A DNA stretch of 64,000 bases from Cupriavidus taiwanensis (GTDB lineage: Bacteria; Pseudomonadota; Gammaproteobacteria; Burkholderiales; Burkholderiaceae). Each line of letters starts with the position of its first letter. The stretch's first letter is position 1. Positions 52,201 through 60,616 of the stretch are shown here, one piece after another. A program made the translations under genes and the position numbers. The notes beneath the pieces were generated by a model, which was not told the DNA's origin, made no database searches, and saw only the letters and a program-made list of their open reading frames with translations. The DNA lies in the NCBI RefSeq assembly GCF_900250115.1, contig NZ_LT984804.1, positions 2,371,301 to 2,435,300 of the forward strand, in the 5' to 3' direction.

Positions 52201-53383
52201 CGGCCACGCGCTGCGCCTGGTCGAGCTTGCCTGCCGCGAGGAAGACGCGGTAGGCCAGCTCGTAGTCGTCGGCATTAAATTTCGTATCCTCCGGCTGCGC
52301 GGGCGCGGCCTGCCCGGCCGCGATCCTGCGCACGCCGAGCTGGCCGGACGCGGCCAACGCCTCGCGCAGGGCCAGGCCGCGCGGCCCGTCGAGAAACACC
52401 ACGCCGCGCTCGCGCCACGGCTGGCTGGCGGCGATGCGCCGCACCTCGGCCTCGCGCGCGGCCAGTGCAGCCAGCGCGGCCCGGTCCGCATGGCCGGCAT
52501 CGCGCCGCCGCGCCGAAACCTTCAGCAGCCGCTCGACATAGCGGCTGGCCTGCTCCGGCTTGTTGGCCGCCAGCGCCAGCCGGGTCAGGTAGCGCAGCAC
52601 CTCGGGATCGTCGAGCAGCGTGCCGCCGTGGCGCTCGGCCTGCGCCAGCGCCTCGTCCAGCAGGTTGCCCGACTGCAGCGTCTGCACCGCCTTCAGGAAC
52701 AGTGCGCGCCGCTCGGCCAGCGTGGTCGCGGCCGCCTGCTGCGCGAACAAGGCGTTGGCGGCGTCGCGGTAGTCGCCGCCGGCAATCGCCATCTGCGCCA
52801 GCTGGCGGTTCCAGAATGCCGCGTTGTTGCGGTCCTGGCTTGCCAGCGCGGCATAGAACCGGCGCATCGCCTGGTCCGCGCCGGCCTGGCGCGCCTGCGT
52901 GGCCAGGACCTGCAGCTCCGCCACGCTCCAGTGGCGGCCGGCGGCCTGGTCCAGCAGGCGGCGCAGCTGCACCAGGTTCTGTTCGCGTTCGGCCGTTTCC
53001 GGCAGCGCGGCCCAGGCGTGCTGCTGCGCGATCTCGATACGCGTGCGCAGCACCTGGCCCGACAGGTCGATGCCTTGCACTGCCTGCATCCGCTCCAGCA
53101 TCGCCTGCGCCTCTTCCAGGCGGCCGGTGCGCGCGTACTGCTCGGCCAGCACGCCCATGAAGGCGGGGTCGTCGGGCGTGACCTTCCACCAGGCTTCCAG
53201 GTAGGCCATGGTCAGCCCGTCGATGGTGCGGCCCTGCCCCAGCAGCCGTTCGCGCAGGGTTTCGCGCGGGAACATCAGCGCCAGGCCGATGCCCACGATC
53301 GCGGTAAAGGTCAGCACCAGCGTCGGCGGCAGCAGCCGCTCGCGCTCAGCCGGCGCAGCGGACTTCGACTTGTTGCCTGACAT
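49295..53383 (-). CDS. pelB: Pel outer-membrane export protein PelB
   Basis: This 1362-residue protein has an N-terminal transmembrane anchor (TLVLTFTAIVGIGLALMFP), a very long periplasmic tetratricopeptide region (about residues 55-1000; for example MAYLEAWWKVTPDDPAFMGVLAEQYARTGRLEEAQ) and a C-terminal beta-barrel (about 1040-1362) ending RYRWLY with a terminal aromatic. It exports Pel across the outer membrane and holds PelA. It is noticeably longer than P. aeruginosa PelB (about 1193), mostly in the TPR part. The start codon overlaps the 3' end of pelA by 38 bp. Confidence 0.95.
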   Translation of the reverse strand: MSGNKSKSAAPAERERLLPPTLVLTFTAIVGIGLALMFPRETLRERLLGQGRTIDGLTMAYLEAWWKVTPDDPAFMGVLAEQYARTGRLEEAQAMLERMQAVQGIDLSGQVLRTRIEIAQQHAWAALPETAEREQNLVQLRRLLDQAAGRHWSVAELQVLATQARQAGADQAMRRFYAALASQDRNNAAFWNRQLAQMAIAGGDYRDAANALFAQQAAATTLAERRALFLKAVQTLQSGNLLDEALAQAERHGGTLLDDPEVLRYLTRLALAANKPEQASRYVERLLKVSARRRDAGHADRAALAALAAREAEVRRIAASQPWRERGVVFLDGPRGLALREALAASGQLGVRRIAAGQAAPAQPEDTKFNADDYELAYRVFLAAGKLDQAQRVAENAVRRLPGEPVWRERLAQVAEWNRQPAVALKSWLDYARATNDERAWDAVMRLAPGLTDDRAYLAALRHRAGGSDLKTVDEVVAAYERLGEPEEAMRFLEGLSRGPTARDIIERHAALAERAGNDERAFQLYTQLQQRFGPRPAYALKLASLLYVRGRLPQALDAMLPARTAAGPRDLLFWRTFTELARLNQRDDLLQDGYRQLMVAAAQTQDEHCQKLPEGPARNACMAEVRDTQGADFSNLIAYYDKTPIDAGRIAEADWRRSASPASLELALYYYTRAHAYRRIERLLQDMSPGQRRAAWRSSRFLMRRAEYYRVTGQREQALADLRHAAGLPDADSETLAALLWTLVDQGSDTEVRAVMRRVQDQAEDIPDLWGAFAAGHMRFHDGRAALHYLRKLNDGKSADPLWLSLLADAYEAVGQTDMAWRVRRQAWIDLQRGWARRGAGAARMRPDHTDVDEEHENASGAPSRADLRRQTVALGQIFASGDVSRALVIQMLRADRAATAARELSPPAAGARSQLGEIEGLPPLREPVPAEVVRDAARREAALSAAGRDAALAWAMSAESNELARGWLARQYASRLQRPAYAEVAIALDRQDLDSLDRILERQAGRVPVASQIDANQRLDRLGAAQTLAFATQERARSDDALQETLRETLLFNAQAIEPRVRFMHQKPLEFTEGSLAGGVRLWDGYDLNLLGTWRDQRSTDPQQLVNVPSSDRRAELSLGYRDSNRRWRAGAGYREGLDTMATARFFGEWNQQGRLQFSTLAGLNQPADESAPLRVGGAKDVLGLGATWRFSLREYVGARIEYSRFRGQDRSTLGHGMVYDVEAGYKIRTAYPDYTVRVVATHASYSTQGGSLTPRMAALVPAGDAATPAFYMPQGFTQAGVLFGFGTELLDEYTRKWRPFGEIGLLHDTRARQNFRVQGGVAGSVFGNDHLALYVSHETAARNGGRPLTELGLRYRWLY

Positions 53384-56333
53384 GATTGGGGTCGGTCACG
53401 GGTGCGGTATCGACGCGCAGCGTGTTACGTTCGCGCACGGCTGCCACGGCCTTGCCATCGACGCTGACGCGGCAGTGGCCGGCATTGGCCAGGCGGAAGA
53501 ACGGCTTGTGGTAGCCACTGAAGGCAAAACGGGTGACGCCGTCGCGCTGCGACCAGTCGCGCACGATGCCGCTGGCTTCGGCCAGCTGCGGCGTGGCGGC
53601 CGCCGTGAGCGCGGCGGCGTCGCGCACGGCGAAGCGCGCGTCGCCGCCGTCCAGGTGCAGGTATACGCCGCCGCCGGGCGCCGGCGAGGTCCCGGTCAGG
53701 CCCTGCGCGGCGGCAACGTCGGGCAGGCCTGCGCCACTCCAGCGCAGGTTGCGCAGGTTGCCGTCGCCGCGCACGATCCATTGCGTGCCGCTGCCGCCGG
53801 CACTGCCGTCGCCCACTTCGCGCGCCACCGCCATCTCCTGCCAGTCGAGCACCTTGCGCACGTAATCGGTCGAATGCAGCGGCAGCAGCGGCTGCGCCAG
53901 CACGTAGTCATAGACCTTGCGCAGCGCCTTCAGCGACGCCGCCTTGGTGCCCGAATAGCTGTGGTAGTAGATGTTCACGGGCTTGAACCGATACGGCCGG
54001 TCGGTCAGCTCGAAGGTCTCGATCACGCGCTCGAAGCCGTAGAACGGCCCGTGCCACAGGTTGGTGTAGACATTCTCGTTCTGGTTGGGCGCGAACACCT
54101 GGAAGGTGCCGCCCGGCTTGTTGATGCCCAGCGGCGCAATCGCGGTCCAGCTGGGATTGCTGCGCGTGATCAGCGTGTCGCCGCCGTTCATGTTGAGCAC
54201 GCGCGCCTGGCCGGTCAGCCGCAGCGCCTCGGCCGGCGGCTGGCAGTCGCCCGACCACAGCAGCAGGCTGACCGGCTTGCCAGCGGGCGCCAGGCTGCGG
54301 TTGATGTAGTCGATGGAGCCGCCGATCTCGCGGTTCAGGTCCATGGTGTAGCCGGGGATGTTCAGGTGGAAGGCCTCGTCGCCCTCCACCACCGCGGCAC
54401 TTCCGGCCGGCGCCGGCTGGCCCGGCACCGTCCGCGCCCATTCGAACGGATGCGAAAAGGTGTGGCTGGCGACCTCGACATAAGGCTGGGCAAAGATCTT
54501 GCGCGCGATCGGCTCGAGCTCGGCGGCGAGCTTCGGGTACATACCGTCGCGGCTGATCTCACCCTGGATCACCGACATGGTCATCGGCAGCCGGTAGCGG
54601 TCGAAGATCTCGCGCAACAGCACCTCGCCGGAGAAGCCGCCGCCCGGCATCTCGGCACGCGAGGCAAAGCCGTCGCCATCGATATGGATGGTCAACAGGC
54701 GCCGGCCATTCTCGGTGGTAACGTCGGGCACCGGCATCGCGGGCAGCCGCAGCGCCTCGCGCAGGAAGTCCAGCGGCTGCACCACCCAGCGGCTCTGGGT
54801 GTTGTTGATGCCGCGCTCGTGCACCGCATACGGCCCCAGCACATAGCCGCCCCACGGCGTGATGGCCGCGGCGTCATAGGTCAGCGTGCCGGAGCGCAGG
54901 CGCAGCAGCGAGCGGAAGCCGTCGCCGTCTGGCACCTGCACAGCCACGGCCTGGGTGCGGTCGGGCGCCACCGGCATCTCGAAGCCCATCATGGGATCCT
55001 TGGCCAGCACCTCGACGGGACCCGCCACGCGGCCCCGGACCGGCTTCAGGCCAAAGCTGCGCGCCACCGCGCCGCTGACGCTGGTGCCGAAGTCGTTCAG
55101 GAACACCACCGGCATGCCCTGCGCCATGCGTGCCTGCACCCAGGCGTGGAAGCGGCCCGGCTGCGCCGTGACCGGGCCTGACAGGTACACCACCACGCCG
55201 GCATAACGGTCGGGCCCGATCTCGGGCAGCGCCTCGCTGGTCTCGGCAAATTCGACGCGGTAGCCCAGGTAGTTGAGCGGCATCGAGACAAAGCGCACGC
55301 CCGACGAATTATCGATCGACTCGCCGGGGGCGCGCTCCTGCACCACCAGCACACGCCGCGGCAGCACTTCGACCTTGCCGATGCCGATGCTCTGCAGGCC
55401 GGGATCGGCCACATAGGGCGTGATGCCCAGCGCGCGGATGCGCCGCGCGGTGTCGCGCGCGCAGCGGCGGTCCGCCGGCGGGCAGTAGTCGATCGACAAG
55501 ACCGGCAGCCGGTATTGCTCGCGGATGGTGCGCGCCTGCGCCAGCAGCCAGTCGCGGTCGGCCTGCGGCACCTCGACATAGCGGCCCTGGGCCTGGTTCC
55601 AGCCGCGGAACAGCGACTCGAAGGCGACGGCATACGCCAGGCCATGCACCTGCGGGAGGATCTCGAAGCCGCGGTTGAAGATCAGCCGGGCGTCGGGGTA
55701 GCGCGCCTTGATCGCGCGCACCACGCGCACCAGGCCGGCCTCCTGCCGCGCGCGCTCGGCGTCGGTCCTGGCGGCGAGCTGGTACGAGTCCAGGGTATCG
55801 AGGAAGAAGCCGCGGAAGCCCCGCGCCCACAGCGGCGCGATGACCTTGTCGACATAGAAGGCGGGCCAGCCGTCGGCCGCCTGGTCGATCACCGGCGCGT
55901 TCCAGGCGTCATTGCGGCCGACGAACCAGCTCCTGGGAATGTCCTTGAAGTACGGGCGGCCTTCCAGCACCTCGCCCACGCTGACATAGGCAAACCAGGC
56001 GGTGGCGGGGGTGACGACCTGGCGCGGGTCGAAGCCGCTGTCGGGTTCGACCACGGCGATATCGAAGGCCTGCAGCGCGTCGACCGGCGGCTTGGCGCCG
56101 TAGTGCAGTGCGATCGACGGCATTGCCGGAGCGGCTGCGGCCGCGCCCGACGCCGGCTGTGCCGCGGCGGCACCGGCCGCGCCGAGGGCAAGCGCCAGCA
56201 CGGCGCGTTGCGCCAGATGCCCCAGCCGGGCCATCCAGGCTGGCCAGCATGGCGTGCGGCCACCGCGGCCGCGGTGGCTGCATTGCGCTTCCCCCAGTCG
56301 ATTCAAAGCGTGTTTCCCTTTATTTTTGCGCAC
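53346..56333 (-). CDS. pelA: Bifunctional Pel hydrolase/deacetylase PelA
   Basis: This large periplasmic protein (995 residues from the GTG at 56333; 962 from ATG 56234, which gives a cleaner signal peptide MARLGHLAQRAVLALALG) has two catalytic parts. The N-terminal glycoside-hydrolase domain shows PSIALHYGAKPPVDALQAFDIAVVEPDSG and FRGFFLDTLDSY. The C-terminal polysaccharide-deacetylase domain shows LLTIHIDGDGFASR and VASHTFSHPFEW, with the Asp and His metal residues. It partly deacetylates and trims Pel, which makes the polymer cationic. It is the first pel gene, with about 0.9 kb of upstream region shared with cspA. The exact start is uncertain. Confidence 0.93.
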   Translation of the reverse strand: MRKNKGKHALNRLGEAQCSHRGRGGRTPCWPAWMARLGHLAQRAVLALALGAAGAAAAQPASGAAAAAPAMPSIALHYGAKPPVDALQAFDIAVVEPDSGFDPRQVVTPATAWFAYVSVGEVLEGRPYFKDIPRSWFVGRNDAWNAPVIDQAADGWPAFYVDKVIAPLWARGFRGFFLDTLDSYQLAARTDAERARQEAGLVRVVRAIKARYPDARLIFNRGFEILPQVHGLAYAVAFESLFRGWNQAQGRYVEVPQADRDWLLAQARTIREQYRLPVLSIDYCPPADRRCARDTARRIRALGITPYVADPGLQSIGIGKVEVLPRRVLVVQERAPGESIDNSSGVRFVSMPLNYLGYRVEFAETSEALPEIGPDRYAGVVVYLSGPVTAQPGRFHAWVQARMAQGMPVVFLNDFGTSVSGAVARSFGLKPVRGRVAGPVEVLAKDPMMGFEMPVAPDRTQAVAVQVPDGDGFRSLLRLRSGTLTYDAAAITPWGGYVLGPYAVHERGINNTQSRWVVQPLDFLREALRLPAMPVPDVTTENGRRLLTIHIDGDGFASRAEMPGGGFSGEVLLREIFDRYRLPMTMSVIQGEISRDGMYPKLAAELEPIARKIFAQPYVEVASHTFSHPFEWARTVPGQPAPAGSAAVVEGDEAFHLNIPGYTMDLNREIGGSIDYINRSLAPAGKPVSLLLWSGDCQPPAEALRLTGQARVLNMNGGDTLITRSNPSWTAIAPLGINKPGGTFQVFAPNQNENVYTNLWHGPFYGFERVIETFELTDRPYRFKPVNIYYHSYSGTKAASLKALRKVYDYVLAQPLLPLHSTDYVRKVLDWQEMAVAREVGDGSAGGSGTQWIVRGDGNLRNLRWSGAGLPDVAAAQGLTGTSPAPGGGVYLHLDGGDARFAVRDAAALTAAATPQLAEASGIVRDWSQRDGVTRFAFSGYHKPFFRLANAGHCRVSVDGKAVAAVRERNTLRVDTAPVTDPNHVRQQVEVRCAG

Positions 56334-57006
56334 CCGAAGTGCACGGTGCCCGACATTCTAAAGGCGGTTCGTCACCGCGCGGCGCCTGGTTCTGACCGTC
56401 AATTCGGAAAAGTCCGATGGTATCCGGCATCCGCATGCTAGAGCAGGCAGCGGCGCCGTATTGTCAACAATTGTCCCAGAAAGGAGACATTGAGCCGGCT
56501 TGCCCGTTAGCAGCGCTGTCGTGGGCCGATGTTTGGCCCTCCGCCGCTGGCAGCCGCTGTAGTGAGGATTGCATCGTCGCCATGCTTCGCGGCGCCGCTG
56601 TCCGCTTACCGGGTTTCCGGACGCTTGGCTTTACCACAACATGAAATCCTTGCGTTCATTCTCTTATGTATGGACGCGCATGCATGCCATTGACTCATGT
56701 ATGGACATGGATAACCTGCCCGCTGCCTCGGGTATTGTGGTTTATCCGCATAATGTTATATCCGCTTCGGGCTGATCTCACCCGAACGCGGTAGGAGCGG
56801 TGCCGTAAAAATTTGTAAAAAAGATGGCACCAGCTTGCAGCGGGCGGCAGCCCATTATGCACGACAACATGGCACGCGGCCCGGCTACGGTGCACGCACA
56901 GGCAAACGCGCCAATAAAAAATCAGGGAATTCACTGAACCGGTACTGAAGTAGAAAACGCATATCTCGTGTCGGAACCTCTCATCATGATTAGGCGCTTA
57001 GCCTGA
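56334..57006. other. Long divergent region between pelA and cspA
   Basis: This stretch is visibly more AT-rich than its surroundings and holds no supported gene (two short open frames lack ribosome sites). It contains the palindromic ATTGT-CA-ACAAT near 56460 and a direct repeat ATGTATGGAC near 56665 and 56697. An imperfect dyad GATAACC...GGTTTATC lies near 56708-56748. These are candidate binding sites for a pel regulator; none was matched to a known protein. Confidence 0.4.
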
Positions 57007-57034
57007 TTGACACATCGGGAAAATTCGGCAGAAT
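57007..57034 (+). promoter_or_regulatory. Candidate sigma-70 promoter of cspA
   Basis: TTGACA (57007-57012), a 16-bp spacer and CAGAAT (57029-57034) form a reasonable promoter. Transcription from here would give a leader of about 190 nt before cspA, as is typical of cold-shock genes. Confidence 0.5.
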
Positions 57035-57191
57035 GATTCCCACTTGTGCAGCGCCCATTCGGTGTGTCAGTTGGTGTTGTCGTTCCGTGACGGTTTCGGT
57101 TGTCACGACAGCGACATATCGAAGTCATATGGAATGCGCTGGCGGGGAAGATAAAACAGATCCGCCGGTTGCGTTGCACACGGTGTATAAC

Positions 57192-57205
57192 GAGCGTTTT
57201 CGCTC
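57192..57205 (+). promoter_or_regulatory. Hairpin in the cspA 5' leader
   Basis: GAGCG-TTTT-CGCTC forms a small stable stem-loop ending 27 nt before the cspA start codon, just ahead of its ribosome site. Structured leaders control cspA translation and mRNA stability with temperature in other bacteria; here this is inferred from position only. Confidence 0.45.
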
Positions 57206-57232
57206 ATTTTGAAATTCAAGGTTGAGATAGAT

Positions 57233-57436
57233 ATGGAAACCGGTACCGTTAAGTGGTTCAACGACGCCAAGGGCTTCGGCTTCATCACGCCGGACGAAGG
57301 CGGCAATGATCTGTTCGCGCATTTCTCCGCCATCGAAGGCTCGGGCTTCAAGTCGTTGAAGGAAGGCCAGAAGGTGCGCTACGTCAAGGCCATGGGCCAG
57401 AAGGGCGAACAAGCCACCAAGATCCAGGCCCTCTGA
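57233..57436 (+). CDS. cspA: Cold-shock protein (CspA family)
   Basis: This 67-residue single cold-shock domain protein binds single-stranded RNA and DNA. Both nucleic-acid motifs are present: RNP1-like [11 protein letters not shown] and RNP2-like [10 protein letters not shown], with the start [14 protein letters not shown] typical of the family. The ATG at 57233 is chosen over 57209 because an AAGGTTGAGA ribosome site sits at proper distance. It has its own long leader, candidate promoter and terminator, so it is monocistronic. It diverges from pelA. Confidence 0.95.
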   Translation: METGTVKWFNDAKGFGFITPDEGGNDLFAHFSAIEGSGFKSLKEGQKVRYVKAMGQKGEQATKIQAL

Positions 57437-57480
57437 TACCGGTGAGGTCCCGCTGGCCCGACGGGCCGGCCGCCAAGAAA

Positions 57481-57506
57481 GCCCCGCAGTGTCGCGGGGC
57501 TTTTTT
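57481..57506 (+). terminator. Rho-independent terminator after cspA
   Basis: GCCCCGC and GCGGGGC pair as a perfect 7-bp stem with a 6-nt loop, followed by TTTTTT, 45 bp after the cspA stop codon. This separates cspA from the hpnD operon. Confidence 0.95.
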
Positions 57507-57561
57507 GTTGCTGGCGCGTTGTGCTGCAGCACGGCTCTGCCCGTGTCGTTGCAGGTGAAAT

Positions 57562-57570
57562 TGCTATAAT
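57562..57570 (+). promoter_or_regulatory. Extended -10 promoter of the hpnD-shc-hpnG operon
   Basis: TGC-TATAAT, an extended -10 element with a perfect TATAAT, lies 88 bp upstream of the hpnD start and after the cspA terminator. No good -35 hexamer is at standard distance, consistent with an extended -10 promoter. Confidence 0.6.
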
Positions 57571-57658
57571 CGCCCGACCCACAACCACCTCCCGGCGGGT
57601 TGCGCGCACGAAGCCGCGCGGCCGGCGCGGGATGGTAAGCAGCGTGTCGAGGAGTTAC

Positions 57659-58522
57659 GTGGCCGGTACTCAGATCGCAGCTTCAGACAGCCGTGTCGCC
57701 ATCGGCGCCCAGGCTGGTCCCGCCGCCTCGTCGGGCAGCTCCTTCCATGCCGCGTTGCGCATCCTGCCGGCGGCACAGCGCCAGGCCATGTTCGAGATCT
57801 ACGCGTTCTGCCGCGCCGTCGACGATATCGCCGACGGCGATGCGCCGCATGCCGAGCGCCTGGCCGCGCTCGATGCCTGGCGCCGCGACCTCGACGCCTG
57901 CTACGCAGGCACCCCGCCCGCGCCACTGCAGCCGCTGTGCGCGCAGATCCGCGCCTTCGACCTTCAGCAGGCCGACTTTCTCGCCGTGATCGACGGCATG
58001 ACCATGGACGTGGTGCAGGATATCCGCGCGCCCGATGCCGCCACCCTCGACCTGTATTGCGACCGCGTGGCCAGCGCGGTGGGCCGGCTGGCGGTGCGCG
58101 TGTTCGGGCTGGAGACGGATTGCGGGATGGCGCTGGCGCACCACCTGGGCCGCGCGCTGCAGCTCACAAATATCCTGCGCGATATCGACGAGGATGCCGC
58201 CATCGGCCGGCTCTACCTGCCGGCCGAGGCGCTGGCGGCGGCCGGCATTGCGCCCGCCACGCCCGCGGCGGTGGCCGCGCATCCGGCGCTGGGCCAGGCA
58301 TGCGCGGCCGTGGCGCGCGAGGCCCAGGCCCACTACGACCAGGCCTGGGCCATCATGGCGCGCTGCCCGGCACGCCAGGTGCGCTCGCCGCGCATCATGG
58401 CCGAGGTCTACCACCGCATCCTGGCGCGGCTGTGCGCGCAAGGCTGGCGCGCGCCGCGCCAGCGCGTGCGCCTGCCGCGCGCGCAATTGCTCTGGATCGT
58501 GCTGCGCCACGCCATCGGCTGA
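57659..58522 (+). CDS. hpnD: Presqualene diphosphate synthase HpnD
   Basis: This 287-residue squalene/phytoene-synthase-family enzyme condenses two farnesyl diphosphates to presqualene diphosphate. Both Asp-rich motifs are clear: YAFCRAVDDIADGD and TNILRDIDEDAAIGRLYLP. Other signatures are SFHAALRILPAAQRQAMFEIY and CDRVASAVGRLAVRVFG, which fit HpnD better than HpnC. It starts with GTG at 57659 behind a strong GAGGAG site; an upstream ATG at 57632 has no such site. It leads the hpnD-shc-hpnG operon. HpnC and HpnE, needed to complete squalene, are not in the window. Confidence 0.92.
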   Translation: MAGTQIAASDSRVAIGAQAGPAASSGSSFHAALRILPAAQRQAMFEIYAFCRAVDDIADGDAPHAERLAALDAWRRDLDACYAGTPPAPLQPLCAQIRAFDLQQADFLAVIDGMTMDVVQDIRAPDAATLDLYCDRVASAVGRLAVRVFGLETDCGMALAHHLGRALQLTNILRDIDEDAAIGRLYLPAEALAAAGIAPATPAAVAAHPALGQACAAVAREAQAHYDQAWAIMARCPARQVRSPRIMAEVYHRILARLCAQGWRAPRQRVRLPRAQLLWIVLRHAIG

Positions 58523-58582
58523 GCGCGGCACGCCGATGCACGCCGGGGCCGGCCACGCCGGGCGCCGGCACAAGGAGGTTGC

Positions 58583-60616
58583 ATGTCGATCAACGAGACC
58601 GCCCTTGCCAATGCCGCGCCGCAGGTCGATGCCGCGCAGCGTGAGCCGGCTGGCCCGGCGAAAGCGCCGGCGACGCGCTTGCCTGCGCCCGCGCTCGACC
58701 ACGGCATCGGCCGGGCGCTCGACGCGCTGCTGCACCAGCAGCGCCCCGACGGCCACTGGGTCTACGAACTCGAAGCCGACGCCACCATCCCCGCCGAATA
58801 CGTGCTGATGGTGCACTACCTCGGCGAAGACCCCGACCTCGACCTGGAAGCGCGCATGGCCCGCTACCTGCGCCGCATCCAGAACCCGGACGGCGGCTGG
58901 CCGCTGTTCCATCAGGGCCGCTCCGACGTCAGTGCCAGCGTCAAGGCGTACTTCGCGCTGAAGATGGCGGGCGACGATCCGCAGTCCGCGCCAATGCAGC
59001 GCGCGCGCCGGGCGATCCATGCCATGGGCGGCGCCGAGGCCAGCAATGTGTTCACGCGCACGCTGCTGGCGCTGTACGGCGTGCTGCCATGGAAGGCGGT
59101 GCCGATGATGCCGGTCGAGATCATGCTGCTGCCGCGCTGGTTTCCGTTCCACCTGTCCAAGGTCTCGTACTGGGCGCGCACGGTGATCGTGCCGCTGCTG
59201 GTGCTCAACAGCCTGCGGCCGCAGGCGCGCAACCCGCGCGGCGTCGGCATCAACGAACTCTTTGTCGGCAACTGCCACACGGTGGGCCTGCCATCGCGCG
59301 CGGCCCACCAGCATGCCGGCTGGTACACGGTGTTCCGCGGGCTCGATGCGCTGCTGCGCGTGGCCGAGCCGCTGTTTCCGCGCGCGCTGCGCCGGCGCGC
59401 CATCGCCACGGCGCAGCGCTTCGTGCGCGAGCGCCTCAATGGCGAGGACGGCCTGGGCGCGATCTTTCCCGCCATGGCCAACAGCGTGATGATGTTCGAG
59501 GTGCTGGGCGTGCCGCCCGACGATCCGGCGCGCGCGCTGGCGCGGCGTTCGCTCGAGCGCCTGCTGGTCGAGCACGGCGACGAGGCCTATTGCCAGCCCT
59601 GCCTGTCGCCGGTGTGGGATACCGCGCTGGCCACGCATGCGCTGCTGGAAACCGGCGAAGCACGCGCGGCGCAGGCCGCCGGGCGCGCGCTGGACTGGCT
59701 CAAGCCACTGCAGGTGCTGGACCTGCGCGGCGACTGGGCGGTGCGCCGCCCGCTGGTGCGCCCCGGCGGCTGGGCCTTCCAGTACGCCAACGCCTACTAC
59801 CCCGACGTCGACGACACCGCGGTGGTGGCCGCCGCCATGGACCGTTTCATGCGCGCGCACCATGCGCCGGGACGCTATGGCGAAGCGGTGGCGCGCGCCA
59901 CCGAGTGGATCGTCGGCATGCAGAGCGGCAACGGCGGCTGGGGCGCCTTCGAGCCCGAGAACACGCACCTGTACCTGAACAACATCCCCTTCGCCGACCA
60001 CGGCGCGCTGCTGGATCCGCCCACCGCGGACGTGTCGGCGCGCTGCCTGTCGATGCTGTGCCAGACCGGCGCCACCCCGGGCAAGAGCGAGCCCGCCGCG
60101 CGCGCGCTGCGCTACCTGCTGGCCGAGCAGATGCCCGACGGCAGCTGGTTCGGCCGCTGGGGCACCAACTACATCTACGGCACCTGGAGCGCGCTGTGCG
60201 CGCTGAACGCCGCCGGCCTGGGGCCGGAAGCGCCCGAACTGCAGCGCGCAGTGGCGTGGCTGGCGCGGATCCAGAACGCCGACGGCGGCTGGGGCGAGGA
60301 CGGCAGCAGCTACCGGCTCGACTACCGCGGCTACGAGCCGGCCCCCAGCGTCGCTTCGCAAACCGCGTGGGCGCTGCTGGCGCTGATGGCTGCGGGCGCC
60401 GCGCAGCATCCGGCGGTGGCGCGCGGCATCGACTACCTGCTGCGCACGCAGCAAGCCGGCGGGCTGTGGCATGAGCCGCGCTTTACCGCGGTGGGCTTCC
60501 CGCGCGTGTTCTACCTGCGCTATCACGGCTATGCGCGCTACTTTCCGCTGTGGGCGCTGGCGCGCTACCGCAACCTGCAGCGCGGCCAGGGCGGCCAGGT
60601 GTCATGGGGGCTGTGA
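58583..60616 (+). CDS. shc: Squalene-hopene cyclase
   Basis: This 677-residue cyclase converts squalene to hopene/hopanol in one step at the inner membrane. The catalytic D-x-D-D motif is Asp408-Val-Asp-Asp411 (YYPDVDDTAVV), the acid that starts cyclisation. Several QW repeats (QNPDGGWPLF, MQSGNGGWGAFE, QMPDGSWFGRWG, QNADGGWGEDG) stabilise the alpha-barrel. A strong AGGAGG site precedes the ATG. It lies 60 bp after hpnD, and its stop overlaps the start region of hpnG. Length and motifs are normal for the family. Confidence 0.97.
   Translation: MSINETALANAAPQVDAAQREPAGPAKAPATRLPAPALDHGIGRALDALLHQQRPDGHWVYELEADATIPAEYVLMVHYLGEDPDLDLEARMARYLRRIQNPDGGWPLFHQGRSDVSASVKAYFALKMAGDDPQSAPMQRARRAIHAMGGAEASNVFTRTLLALYGVLPWKAVPMMPVEIMLLPRWFPFHLSKVSYWARTVIVPLLVLNSLRPQARNPRGVGINELFVGNCHTVGLPSRAAHQHAGWYTVFRGLDALLRVAEPLFPRALRRRAIATAQRFVRERLNGEDGLGAIFPAMANSVMMFEVLGVPPDDPARALARRSLERLLVEHGDEAYCQPCLSPVWDTALATHALLETGEARAAQAAGRALDWLKPLQVLDLRGDWAVRRPLVRPGGWAFQYANAYYPDVDDTAVVAAAMDRFMRAHHAPGRYGEAVARATEWIVGMQSGNGGWGAFEPENTHLYLNNIPFADHGALLDPPTADVSARCLSMLCQTGATPGKSEPAARALRYLLAEQMPDGSWFGRWGTNYIYGTWSALCALNAAGLGPEAPELQRAVAWLARIQNADGGWGEDGSSYRLDYRGYEPAPSVASQTAWALLALMAAGAAQHPAVARGIDYLLRTQQAGGLWHEPRFTAVGFPRVFYLRYHGYARYFPLWALARYRNLQRGQGGQVSWGL

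Noticed and set aside
56569..56775. A 68-codon plus-strand frame in the pelA-cspA region
   Set aside because: It starts inside AT-rich non-coding sequence without a ribosome site, and the translation has no features.
57683..60526. A 947-codon minus-strand frame over hpnD and shc
   Set aside because: Antisense shadow of two confidently identified genes, with no ribosome site or domain.
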